The notes below the pieces were generated by a model that did no database searches, had not been told where the DNA came from, and worked only from the letters and a program-made list of their open reading frames with translations. A DNA stretch of 64,000 bases from Nostoc sp. S4 (GTDB taxonomy: Bacteria; Cyanobacteriota; Cyanobacteriia; Cyanobacteriales; Nostocaceae). The stretch spans positions 142,392 through 206,391 of the forward strand of contig JAQYWR010000002.1 of the NCBI GenBank assembly GCA_029379225.1. Reading direction: 5' to 3'. The translations under genes and the position numbers were made by a program. How positions within the stretch are numbered: position 1 is the first letter of the stretch; every line of letters begins with the position of its first letter. Below, piece by piece: positions 36,705-45,368 of this stretch.

Positions 36705-38918
36705 ATGTGTCCAGTCGGTGTTCGTACTAGTCACTCAACTTATGTCTTGGAAACTGGTTTAGCAAGGCTTTGGCTGATATTGGTGGGAGTAAACCAATAC
36801 CAGGATGAGCAAATACCCTGTTTGCGTTACTCAGCAGTAGATTGTCAGGGTTTAGCAGAAGCATTAAATGCTGCAACTGGCGGATTTCCGCAAAAGGATG
36901 TCAGGATTTACCACGATTTTGCTCACCAGCAGCCGCGATTAGAAAATATCCGTACCAGTCTCAAACAAGTAGCTGCTGCGGCTAAATCCATTGACACCGT
37001 TCTGTTTTATTTTTCCGGACATGGGATGCTGGAGCCATCGACTCAGGAGGTGGTATTGTGTCTCCAAGATACTCAAAAAGACAACTTAATAGACACTGGT
37101 TTAAAGTTGCAGGAATTATTACAATTATTAGAAAATTGTCCTGCACAGCAGCAAATTTTATGGCTGGATGCTTGTCATAGCGGTAGCATGACATTGTTTG
37201 GTGCTAGAGGAGAAACACCAATTGATCCCCAACTCAACCCCACACAAGAGTTAGTAGAAATTCTCCGCCAACGTGCGGCTAAGAGAAAAGGATTTTATGC
37301 TCTATTATCTTGCGATCGCTCTCAACAATCTTGGGAATTTCCTCAACTTAAACATGGAGTATTCACTTATTTTTTAATTCGCGGATTGCGGGGAGAAGCT
37401 GCTGATTCCCAAGGTGTGATTGAAGCAGATGGACTTTATCGCTACGTCTATCACCAAACTCTGGCATATATAGATAAAGCTAACCAGCAATTGCGGCTAA
37501 TTAATCAGCTGAAAAAAAGCCGAGGTGAAGACCAAATTCATTCAGAATATCCATCACAAACGCCTAAGCGAATTGTGGAAGGAATTGGAGAGGTAATTTT
37601 AGGAATAAAACCAGATAATACAGTATCTACAAGACATCCACGACAAGCATTAGTTATAGAGGGATTTCCTAAGAGCAAGAGTGCTTTGGCTTTGAGTAAA
37701 ATACTAAATACAGCTGGTGGCTTTGAGATAAATTATTGGAATGTAAGCGAAAAAACCCCAGTTTCAGATGTCCGTAAAGCAATTCAAAAGTGTTTGCTGT
37801 CTGAATCTTTTTGTGAATCACCTAGTAACGCCAATCTTTTAGAAGAAATTCCAACTGTATTTTTATATCTCCGAGGACAGATTCAAGAAACAGAACAAGG
37901 AGAAGCTGTATTCATACTTTTTGATAATGTGGTAATTAATCGCTCTTGGTTGAGAAAACAACTGCGTCGCTGTCGTTCGCAACAAATTATTATCCTCGAT
38001 TGTCCTCTTGCAAGCGACAGTTGTGTATCTCTCCGGGATTGGGTAGAAGAACTGCAACTCGGACTAGATACCCAACAATGTTTAATTACTGCTGCTGCGC
38101 CATCTTCGGAAAGTCAACGCTTTGTTTCTTCGTTAGTGGAAACCCTCAATAGGGTAGCCCAGCCTTTCGTCCTCACGATTCAACAATCTGGACTAACCGC
38201 AGCAGCTTGGATTACACAATTACAACTTGAATTATCAGGCATTGATATTCAATTATATTTTTGGTTATTTGGTTCTCAAGGTGTGATTGAAGTTTTCCCC
38301 GGAAAAACTTTGTTTTCTAGTGATAGTTCTGAGCAAAAAGCTGAAGATGTAGATGATTTGAATTCAACAGTAGGTATAGATTACACTCAATTGCGAGATT
38401 TACTCAAGGCTGGGAGATGGTTGGAAGCAGATCGGGAAACTACAACTTTGATGTTGAAGATAGCTAATAAAGAAGAAAAACGCTATCTTGATTTAGCAAG
38501 TCTGGAAAACTTTTATTGCGATGACTTGTGTACTATCGATAAACTTTGGGTTAAATATAGTCATGGACGCTTTGGCTTCAGCGTTCAGAAACGGATTTGG
38601 GAGAGTATTAGAGATACTTCTGGCAACGATCCTGTGCTGGCTTTGATGATTGGTAATGATAATGTTGCTGCTTCTCAAACTTGTATTGATTTTGCTAATC
38701 GCGTCGGCTGGCGTTTAAAAGATTCTTGGATAGATTATAGTCACCTAAATGTAAATGACGATGCTCCTAGTGGGCAGTTTCCTTTCTTTGGTTTTTTTGA
38801 GCAAGTTTGGCGACTAAAGGTATTAGGTGTTTGGGAATGGCATAGTGCGATCGCCACGGCTTCATGGTGGCGATTATGTGTTACTTTATTCTCTCGGATT
38901 CAAACTTGTCAAAAATAA
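36705..38918 (+). CDS. caspase-family (C14) protease fused to a GUN4 domain
   Basis: A 737-aa fusion. The N-terminal caspase-like domain (about 20-300) has catalytic His106 in YFSGHGML and Cys157 in LDACHSGS. The middle (about 315-540) is an alpha/beta region with no clear name. The C-terminal ~180 residues are a GUN4 domain: LRDLLKAGRWLEADRETTTL, CDDLCTIDKLWVKYSHGRFG, FSVQKRIW, and an ending LFSRIQTC like other GUN4 proteins. GUN4 binds porphyrins in chlorophyll synthesis, and extra copies fused to kinases and proteases are common in cyanobacteria. A tetrapyrrole-sensing protease is a reasonable hypothesis. The start is the ATG at 36705; the next gene begins 165 bp on. Confidence 0.9.
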   Translation: MCPVGVRTSHSTYVLETGLARLWLILVGVNQYQDEQIPCLRYSAVDCQGLAEALNAATGGFPQKDVRIYHDFAHQQPRLENIRTSLKQVAAAAKSIDTVLFYFSGHGMLEPSTQEVVLCLQDTQKDNLIDTGLKLQELLQLLENCPAQQQILWLDACHSGSMTLFGARGETPIDPQLNPTQELVEILRQRAAKRKGFYALLSCDRSQQSWEFPQLKHGVFTYFLIRGLRGEAADSQGVIEADGLYRYVYHQTLAYIDKANQQLRLINQLKKSRGEDQIHSEYPSQTPKRIVEGIGEVILGIKPDNTVSTRHPRQALVIEGFPKSKSALALSKILNTAGGFEINYWNVSEKTPVSDVRKAIQKCLLSESFCESPSNANLLEEIPTVFLYLRGQIQETEQGEAVFILFDNVVINRSWLRKQLRRCRSQQIIILDCPLASDSCVSLRDWVEELQLGLDTQQCLITAAAPSSESQRFVSSLVETLNRVAQPFVLTIQQSGLTAAAWITQLQLELSGIDIQLYFWLFGSQGVIEVFPGKTLFSSDSSEQKAEDVDDLNSTVGIDYTQLRDLLKAGRWLEADRETTTLMLKIANKEEKRYLDLASLENFYCDDLCTIDKLWVKYSHGRFGFSVQKRIWESIRDTSGNDPVLALMIGNDNVAASQTCIDFANRVGWRLKDSWIDYSHLNVNDDAPSGQFPFFGFFEQVWRLKVLGVWEWHSAIATASWWRLCVTLFSRIQTCQK

Positions 38919-39083
38919 AAATTAGAGCAGTTTTAATTGAATTGAAATACAATCTTGTAGTGGGAGAGTAATACTTTTTCATCAACAATTGGTTTATTTA
39001 GTTTCAGATAAGTTTTTTAATATATAGAGAGACGAAAATATGGTTAAACTACCGATATATCAATCGCTTTGGAATCTAGCTCG

Positions 39084-40430
39084 ATGTATAGGAATACGAA
39101 AAGATTTGCTGCTATTTTTGGGTTGGTGTTTTCTCTAATTGTTTGTCTCAACTTTGCCGTTATCGCTCAAGATACTCCAGATGTTCCTTCTGTGAATATT
39201 CCACCATCCGGGACTTGTTCAGTTCCTGCGAATCTCAAAACTCAACAAGTCATTGCTGACAATGGTGATAGCCGAGTTAAAATGGGCGATCGCATTAAAG
39301 TTAGAGTTTACGGATTGTCAGCAGCCACAAATTTGACGGCTGGCAATTCATTCGATCCTCGACAATTAGTCTTATACTTGAATGGCTATGAACTAGAGAA
39401 CATACACGCAGAACCAACTATCGTTATGGTTCCGGATCGAGAGAAAAAACTAGTTGTCGATCGCGATTGGTTAGCTTTTCAACTCGAACGTAATAATCCA
39501 TCAGAACATGTGTGGAATGCGCTGATTGGTAGAGCTAATCAATACAGTATTAACGCGATCGTGGGAGTAGGCTGTCCCAATAAAATTGCGATTCCAGTCA
39601 GCAACCCTCTGTCACCTCCGCAAATCAAAATAATTCTGTTATCGTGGCGCTTTTGGCTGTGTTTGCTTCTACTTTTGGCTGTGGGATTATTATTCACTAG
39701 GTATTGCCGAAACGCCCTTCGTAGCCCTGGAATAGAAGGAGTTTACTCAAAAAAAGAAGTAATTGCTGGTCAGGAAATTTTAATTCCAAAAGAAGTTAGC
39801 ATTGAACCCGAACAGCGAAAAACACGAATTGCTCGATTTTTTCTGGGAAGAAAAAAATTATATAAAAATCCCTTCAGCTTATCGATATCTCAACTTGCTT
39901 TCTGGACATTTATCATTTTTGGTTCTTACATTATTATTTACGGAATAACAGGAAATTATCGTAATGTTTTGAACCAACAATCCCTAATATTATTAGGAAT
40001 TAATTCTGTAACGGTATTTGGTAGTTCATTGATTGATGGGCAAGGTAATGAGAAGAATAGAAAGGGTAGTCAAGGCGTTTCAGAAGGGTTCTTTCTAGAT
40101 ATATTATCTGATATTAATGGAGTTAATTTTCATCGATTCCAAACATTTATTTGGACAGTAGCAATTGGACTATTCTTTATTTGGGAAGTTGCTAAAAATC
40201 TAGCAATGCCAGAATTCGACCAAACACTTCTGACGCTACAAGGAATTAGTTCCGCTACATATTTGGGACTCAGAGGACAAGAAGAGCATGGAATGACAAC
40301 AGACCCGGAATCTACATTCCTAAAAGATAACTCATTGGAACAACAGCCTATACCAAAAGTAGACAATCCCCCAGAAAGTGCAGTACAAGACAATCCACCA
40401 GAGAGCGATTCTTTGAGTAATCCTGGCTAA
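39084..40430 (+). CDS. multi-helix membrane protein of unknown family
   Basis: A 448-aa protein. A signal-type helix at the N-terminus (FAAIFGLVFSLIVCLNFAVIA) is followed by an extracytoplasmic beta-rich domain (about 30-180, VKMGDRIKVRVYGL, LVLYLNGYELEN). Then come about four membrane helices (near 190-215, 270-290, 300-318, 355-372) and a Pro/Glu/Asn-rich tail (PPESAVQDNPPES). I choose the ATG at 39084 over a TTG at 39069. No family was recognised. It follows the caspase-GUN4 gene and may be its membrane partner, but the 165-bp gap leaves this open. A terminator follows at 40513. Confidence 0.7.
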   Translation: MYRNTKRFAAIFGLVFSLIVCLNFAVIAQDTPDVPSVNIPPSGTCSVPANLKTQQVIADNGDSRVKMGDRIKVRVYGLSAATNLTAGNSFDPRQLVLYLNGYELENIHAEPTIVMVPDREKKLVVDRDWLAFQLERNNPSEHVWNALIGRANQYSINAIVGVGCPNKIAIPVSNPLSPPQIKIILLSWRFWLCLLLLLAVGLLFTRYCRNALRSPGIEGVYSKKEVIAGQEILIPKEVSIEPEQRKTRIARFFLGRKKLYKNPFSLSISQLAFWTFIIFGSYIIIYGITGNYRNVLNQQSLILLGINSVTVFGSSLIDGQGNEKNRKGSQGVSEGFFLDILSDINGVNFHRFQTFIWTVAIGLFFIWEVAKNLAMPEFDQTLLTLQGISSATYLGLRGQEEHGMTTDPESTFLKDNSLEQQPIPKVDNPPESAVQDNPPESDSLSNPG

Positions 40431-40512
40431 ATATGGAGAGTATTTTCGTGTATTAGACTTTTAATTTTGGCGTTGCGATCGCTGTTGCTCAAATCTCTCG
40501 TTAGATTTAGAC

Positions 40513-40545
40513 CCCCGACTTGTTTAAGAAGTCGGGGATTTATTT
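40513..40545 (+). terminator. intrinsic terminator after the membrane protein gene
   Basis: A perfect 9-bp stem CCCCGACTT / AAGTCGGGG with a 7-nt loop, followed by ATTTATTTTTT. Its position inside the 5' extension of the rluA open frame argues that the true rluA start is downstream of it. Confidence 0.85.
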
Positions 40546-40613
40546 TTTCAGCAATGATTAATAATTTTAGATATTCTTTAAAATATACAGTCAGATTTGC
40601 AATCATAGCTTGT

Positions 40614-42356
40614 ATGGTAATTCTGCACCCCGTTTCCGATTTCATAAACTATGATTTTGCACTCAGTGAATCCCCTAGTTATTACTATCAAGGGTATTGT
40701 TCCCAAAGCAGCGAGCGCTTAACATTACCTCGCACCGCAATGTCCGAAGCGATCGCCCACGGACTAATGCAACATCTTGCTAAAGATGACTGTTATTCTC
40801 GTGAAGGCAAAATGTATGGGATATTATTAGTTGAATTGCCTAATGGCGAACAACGGGTACTTAAAGCTTTCTCTGGTCTTTTGCATGGTTGCAGTGTGGT
40901 TGAGGGCTGGGTGCCACCAATACCGGGAAGAGACGAAGTTGCTTTCGAGGAAGCGCGTACTTTGGCACAGTTAGACGCTATCAAGCGAGAAATCCTTACT
41001 TTAAAGCAACTCAAGGAACGCCAGCAGTACGAAAACTTATCTGGTGAGTTTGAGCAGCAACTACAAGCAATCAGCGATCGCCATCGCGATTGCAAACATC
41101 AACGACAACAAAAACGTCAGCAAATCTGCAATACACTGACTGGCGCAGCCCTGACTATTGCCCTTGAACAACTCGACGCCGAAAGTCGTCAACAGAAAAT
41201 CGAACGACGACAACTCAAACGCCAGCAAAATGAAGTATTACAGCCCCTCCAGCAGTCGATCGCAACCGCAGATTTACAGATTCGAGAACTCAAACAACAG
41301 CGTAAAACACTCTCACGAGAGTTACAAGCTCATCTCCACGCTAGCTACAGCCTGACAAATTTTGCAGGGCGATCGCGATCGTTGCAACAATTGATGCCAC
41401 AAGGCTCACCCACAGGCACAGGAGATTGCTGTGCCCCAAAGCTACTCCATTATGCCGCAACACACGATCTCAAACCGTTGGCAATGGCAGAATTTTGGTG
41501 GGGAGCGTCTTCAGTCAATCAAGATAAAATCCAGGGGGAATTTTATGGAGCCTGTGCCGAACGATGTCAGCCATTGATGGGGTTTTTGCTCTCAGGATTG
41601 TCTCAGCAAGAGGACGCAGGGACGCGGGGACACAGGGATGCGGGGACAGAGGAAGCGGGGATATGGGGACACTCTGAGACATCTTCTTTCACCGCGTCGG
41701 AGCGTTTTTCACTCTCGGCATCTTCTTCAGTACCTATTATTTATGAAGACGAATGGCTGACTGCTGTAGACAAACCAGCCGGACTACTTTCCGTACCTGG
41801 GCGTTATCGCGATCGCCAAGATAGTGTTTTGAGTCGCTTGTGTCATCTGTTACCTGATGGCATGACACTTGCATCTGTGCATAGATTAGACCAAGAAACA
41901 TCTGGTATTTTGTTGTTGGCACGCGATCGTCAAACTCATCGACAACTGAGCCAGCAGTTCCAGCAACGGCAAGTTCACAAGGTTTATGAGGCTTTACTTG
42001 CAGGTTTTGTAAGAGTCGAGCAAGGTACAATTGAATTGCCATTGTGGGGAGATCCTCAAAATCGCCCTTATCAGCAAGTTGATTGGCAGCGCGGTAAACC
42101 GAGTTTGACACAATTCCAGGTGATGGCGAGGGAAGGAGATTACACCCGTGTAGAGTTTACGCCGCTAACAGGACGTAGCCATCAATTGAGAGTTCATGCC
42201 TCAGATGTACGAGGACTGGGGGTAACAATTTTAGGCGATCGCCTTTATGGATGCTGTGCAAATGCAAATCGGTTACACTTACACGCCAGGGAACTTGATT
42301 TCAAGCATCCGCAATTAGGACAAACTCTGCATCTACAAGTAAAGACACCGTTTTAA
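40614..42356 (+). CDS. RluA-family pseudouridine synthase with long N-terminal region
   Basis: An RNA pseudouridine synthase of 580 aa from the ATG at 40614; the frame is open to 40467, but a terminator lies in that extension. The catalytic domain (about 375-575) has IYEDEWLTAVDKPAGLLSVPG, the catalytic Asp in HRLDQETSGILLLARD, and TPLTGRSHQLRVH. The N-terminal half (about 1-335) holds YYYQGYCSQSSERLTLPRTA and a long coiled coil (about 115-270), seen in a cyanobacterial subgroup. Between the two is a Gly/Arg/Thr-rich insert (41610-41710) encoded by spacer-like repeat DNA. The RNA target is unknown; the catalytic domain resembles RluA. Its 3' end is duplicated at 42470-42590. Confidence 0.9.
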   Translation: MVILHPVSDFINYDFALSESPSYYYQGYCSQSSERLTLPRTAMSEAIAHGLMQHLAKDDCYSREGKMYGILLVELPNGEQRVLKAFSGLLHGCSVVEGWVPPIPGRDEVAFEEARTLAQLDAIKREILTLKQLKERQQYENLSGEFEQQLQAISDRHRDCKHQRQQKRQQICNTLTGAALTIALEQLDAESRQQKIERRQLKRQQNEVLQPLQQSIATADLQIRELKQQRKTLSRELQAHLHASYSLTNFAGRSRSLQQLMPQGSPTGTGDCCAPKLLHYAATHDLKPLAMAEFWWGASSVNQDKIQGEFYGACAERCQPLMGFLLSGLSQQEDAGTRGHRDAGTEEAGIWGHSETSSFTASERFSLSASSSVPIIYEDEWLTAVDKPAGLLSVPGRYRDRQDSVLSRLCHLLPDGMTLASVHRLDQETSGILLLARDRQTHRQLSQQFQQRQVHKVYEALLAGFVRVEQGTIELPLWGDPQNRPYQQVDWQRGKPSLTQFQVMAREGDYTRVEFTPLTGRSHQLRVHASDVRGLGVTILGDRLYGCCANANRLHLHARELDFKHPQLGQTLHLQVKTPF

Positions 42357-42366
42357 ATTTATCATA

Positions 42367-42481
42367 ATGAATACCGTAATTACACCAGAAAGAATCGAAC
42401 TGCAAGCTGGGACAATCGTAAGAATGTTGGGAACTTGGGAAGATTATCAAGCACTCAATGAGCAACTTGGCGATCGCCATA
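42367..42481 (+). pseudogene. 5' fragment of a Uma2 family gene
   Basis: The first 37 codons read MNTVITPERIELQAGTIVRM, then LGTWEDYQALNEQLGDR, which is the usual N-terminus of Uma2 (DUF820) proteins, a nuclease-fold family multicopy in cyanobacteria. At the codons for LGDR the sequence passes through GCGATCGC (42470-42477) and continues into a decayed rluA 3' end, so the rest of Uma2 is missing. The resulting 69-codon ORF is a chimera and probably not functional. Confidence 0.75.
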
Positions 42482-42590
42482 TCTATATTCTGCAAATGCT
42501 AATCGGTTATATTTGCACGCTAAGAAACTTTGTTTCGAGCATCGCAAGTTGGAACAAATGCTGCATTTACGAATAAATACACCGTTTTGA
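42470..42590 (+). pseudogene. decayed copy of the rluA 3' end
   Basis: From the HIP1 site at 42470 to a stop at 42590 this matches rluA 42235-42356 with one net deletion; identical blocks include TGCAAATG, AATCGGTTA, CTGCAT and ACACCGTTTT. The copy is frameshifted relative to rluA. It starts exactly where the Uma2 fragment ends. Confidence 0.88.
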
Positions 42591-42698
42591 TAGTTGATGC
42601 CGACAAACAAAATATATTGACTGATTATTTTGTCACACGTCGTAAAAAATACTCTAAGCTAAGTTAAAAGTACATAAGTAGTGTGAATACTAAATTCT

Positions 42699-44033
42699 AT
42701 GTCGTTAACACTTCTAGGGTTAGTGGTACTAGTAGCCGGACTGATTGCCGCATTAACACAAGCATTAGTTGCAGAATCTCGGCTTGCAAAGAAGTTACAT
42801 AAGTATGATACTTTAATTGATAAAGAGAGGTATGAACAGCAGTTAGAATCAAATATTCATCTACTCGAAGAGCAACAAAACTTCTTGAATACCGAAATTG
42901 GTAATCTTCAGCAACAATTCAATGAAATTGATGCAAAATTCTATCTTCAGTCAATAGACTCTTATGAACCAAAATATGATTTTATCAGTTCCACAGACTA
43001 TATACTACGGCTGAAAAATATTAAATCACAGCAAGAGAGAATGCGAGAAAATAATCAAGCCTATATTTGTGATACTAAATGGAGTTTGGGGGAAAGTAAA
43101 AGAGAAGGTAAGAAAATGATAAACGACCTTCTAAAATTAATAGAGTTTGCATTTGAAACTCAGTGTAAAGAAGCAATTAAAGATGTAAGATATAACAATA
43201 TTGATTCTTTAAAGAAAAAAATCAATAATAGTTTTGATAAAATTAATAAATTTTTAAGAAAGATAGATTGTAAAATTTCAACCGAATACTTACAATTTAA
43301 GTTAATAGAGCTAGATATTCAGTATGAGTTAGAAGATAAAAAACAGCAAGAACGTGAGAGAGAGCAAGAATTTAAAAAGCAAATTAAAGAACGTGAAGCA
43401 ATTGAAAAGGCTAGACACAAAGCTGAAGAAGCTGAACAAAGAGAAAGACTTCACCAGCAAGATCTTGATCGGGTTAAACAAGAAATAGAACAGGCTAAAG
43501 GTGAAAAGCTAAAACAACTAGAGCTTCAAATCCAAGAACTAGAACGACAAATCGCTAAAGATAAAATTGATAAAGAAAATGCTCTTTCTGAATCTAGAAA
43601 ACTTAAATCAGGATACATTTATATAATTTCTAATATAGGCTCTCTTGGACGGGATGTTTACCGAATATGTATCACCTCTCGTAATAAAGAAGACGAATAT
43701 ATTAGGGATATGAACCCTGCTGTTCCATATCAATTTGATGTTCATTTCAAAATTTTCTCAGAAGATGCTTGGGATACGTTGCAGCGTTTGCATCAACGTT
43801 TTGAGAATAAAAAGATCAATCTAGTTAACTCAAGGAGAGATTTTTTCAAAGTTTCAATGGATGAGATTGAGCAAGTTGTTAAAGAAATTCAGAAAAAAAC
43901 TGGTGTTTTGAGGGTTGATGTATTTGAACCAGCACCTCAAGCATATGAATATCGCCAAACTCTTGCAGCACGCAAAAAGCATCAACAGATTAACCCCGAC
44001 GATTCATATTTAAACGAGGATGTAATAGCGTAA
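42699..44033 (+). CDS. membrane-anchored coiled-coil protein with GIY-YIG-like (T5orf172) domain
   Basis: A 444-aa protein: one N-terminal membrane helix (about 3-25), a long coiled coil with a DUF4041-like middle (about 30-300, including the charged run from 210 to 300), and a C-terminal T5orf172-type GIY-YIG domain (about 308-400; SGYIYIISNIGSLGRDVYRI, INLVNSRRDFFKVS). Typical family members read YKIGMTRR after the first strand. Here it is YRICITSRN, and the helix usually carrying the metal-binding Glu reads WDTLQRLHQRF, so catalysis is doubtful. Such proteins occur in phages and islands. It faces the EAD gene pair convergently across 35 bp. The tail is acidic. Confidence 0.78.
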   Translation: MSLTLLGLVVLVAGLIAALTQALVAESRLAKKLHKYDTLIDKERYEQQLESNIHLLEEQQNFLNTEIGNLQQQFNEIDAKFYLQSIDSYEPKYDFISSTDYILRLKNIKSQQERMRENNQAYICDTKWSLGESKREGKKMINDLLKLIEFAFETQCKEAIKDVRYNNIDSLKKKINNSFDKINKFLRKIDCKISTEYLQFKLIELDIQYELEDKKQQEREREQEFKKQIKEREAIEKARHKAEEAEQRERLHQQDLDRVKQEIEQAKGEKLKQLELQIQELERQIAKDKIDKENALSESRKLKSGYIYIISNIGSLGRDVYRICITSRNKEDEYIRDMNPAVPYQFDVHFKIFSEDAWDTLQRLHQRFENKKINLVNSRRDFFKVSMDEIEQVVKEIQKKTGVLRVDVFEPAPQAYEYRQTLAARKKHQQINPDDSYLNEDVIA

Positions 44034-44068
44034 AGTTATGAATAAATTAGGAAAAATCTTAGACTAAA

Positions 44069-45334
44069 TTAGTCTAAAGAGCAAATAATTCTAAAACCAA
44101 TATGGTTGGACATCTCACTTGCATTTTTTTGTAAGCGGGAACTTGAGCGGCATAGGTGTGGGTCGTTGCGCCATGATCCACCACGCATTACACGAGTTTG
44201 ATTATTGCTACAGTCTTGCCAAGTATCTCTATTATTAAGGGCATTGTTATAATTTTCATGCCAATGGTCTAAGCACCACTCCCAAACGTTACCGTGTACA
44301 TCAAATAATCCAAAAAAATTAGCAACTTGGAAACTACCTACTGGAGTCGTTGTTTCACGATAAATTCCTTTTCTTTCTGAGGCGTAGGAATAACGACCAT
44401 CGTAATTAACTAGGTCAGAAGTAATAGTTTCCCCAAAATGAAAAGGAGTTCTAGTTCCAGCACGACAAGCGTATTCCCACTCAGCTTCACTAGGAAGATG
44501 ATAGTGTTTACCTGTTTTTTGAGATAAACGATCGCAAAACTCAACAGCTTCAAACCAAGAGATTTGGGTAATTGGATGACTTTTCCCTCCGTTGCGTGAT
44601 GGGCGAAGTTTTAGGCTTTGACGAACTTCTGGCAAAGTAGCAACTTCTCTCCACTGTGCTTGTGTAATTGGGTACTTGCCTATCAAAAATGGTTTGAGTG
44701 TTACTTTATGTTGAGGTCTTTCATTCGAGTATTGTTTTCCTTCAGATTCTGGTGAACCCATCCAAAATTCTCCACCTGGAATATAGACCATTTCTAAAGT
44801 TACCCTGTTACCAAGGTCTTCACCTAAGTAGTAGTTATGTCCTCGATTACACTTAATCTCTTTACCTTGGACATCTAGTACTATAAGTGTAAATTCAAAT
44901 AGCTGAGTCTTCAGAATTGGTGGAACAAGCAACTTTGTATCTTGTTTTTGCTCCAATCTTTCTTCACTTTGGTTTTGACTACGAACAATACTAACTGCTT
45001 GTGTACTCTTATGCTCAATCAATTCGCTATTAAATTCTTGAAATTCTAAAACTAAAATCTCTGCAATAATAGCATTAAGTTTTTGCTTAGTCTGCAAACC
45101 AATAAATTCGCTATCTGCAAGTGTCCTAACAAATACCAATAATTGCTCTTGTCCTTCAGAAAATACGAGTTCAATCAATTCAGTAAAAAAGACAATATTA
45201 CTTTTATCAAAAGAGTTGATTTTAGTATTTAAATTATCAAATCCTGTGAACATCAAGAGAGCCTTACGCTCGCCAGGCAATTGAGTATTTGGTATCTTGA
45301 CTAGCAGCTGTAGCAATTGGGATTTGATACTCAT
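44069..45334 (-). CDS. effector-associated domain protein with formylglycine-generating-enzyme-like domain
   Basis: A 421-aa protein. The N-terminal ~95 residues are helical (MSIKSQLLQLLVKIPNTQLP, TELIELVFSEGQEQLLVFVR) and resemble an effector-associated domain (EAD), an adaptor of the kind described in NTP-dependent conflict systems. A variable linker leads to a C-terminal FGE-sulfatase domain (about 175-418): MVYIPGGEFWMGSPESEGKQ, PSEAEWEYACRAGTRTPFHF, NVWEWCLDHW, RVMRGGSW, HIGFRI. Catalytic cysteines of true sulfatase-activating FGE are not obvious, so it may be a binding or receptor version. It follows the EAD-trypsin gene by 34 bp on the same strand, an apparent operon. Confidence 0.83.
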   Translation of the reverse strand: MSIKSQLLQLLVKIPNTQLPGERKALLMFTGFDNLNTKINSFDKSNIVFFTELIELVFSEGQEQLLVFVRTLADSEFIGLQTKQKLNAIIAEILVLEFQEFNSELIEHKSTQAVSIVRSQNQSEERLEQKQDTKLLVPPILKTQLFEFTLIVLDVQGKEIKCNRGHNYYLGEDLGNRVTLEMVYIPGGEFWMGSPESEGKQYSNERPQHKVTLKPFLIGKYPITQAQWREVATLPEVRQSLKLRPSRNGGKSHPITQISWFEAVEFCDRLSQKTGKHYHLPSEAEWEYACRAGTRTPFHFGETITSDLVNYDGRYSYASERKGIYRETTTPVGSFQVANFFGLFDVHGNVWEWCLDHWHENYNNALNNRDTWQDCSNNQTRVMRGGSWRNDPHLCRSSSRLQKNASEMSNHIGFRIICSLD

Positions 45335-45368
45335 ACATTGTAAAAGCTTAAACAGTTATAGCATTTCT

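Noticed and set aside
40467..40613. N-terminal 49 codons of the rluA open frame
   Set aside because: They span an intrinsic terminator (40513-40545) and lack conserved sequence; the ATG at 40614 is a better start.
42367..42576. 69-aa ORF as a functional Uma2 protein
   Set aside because: Only the first 37 codons are Uma2; the rest is out-of-frame rluA 3' sequence.
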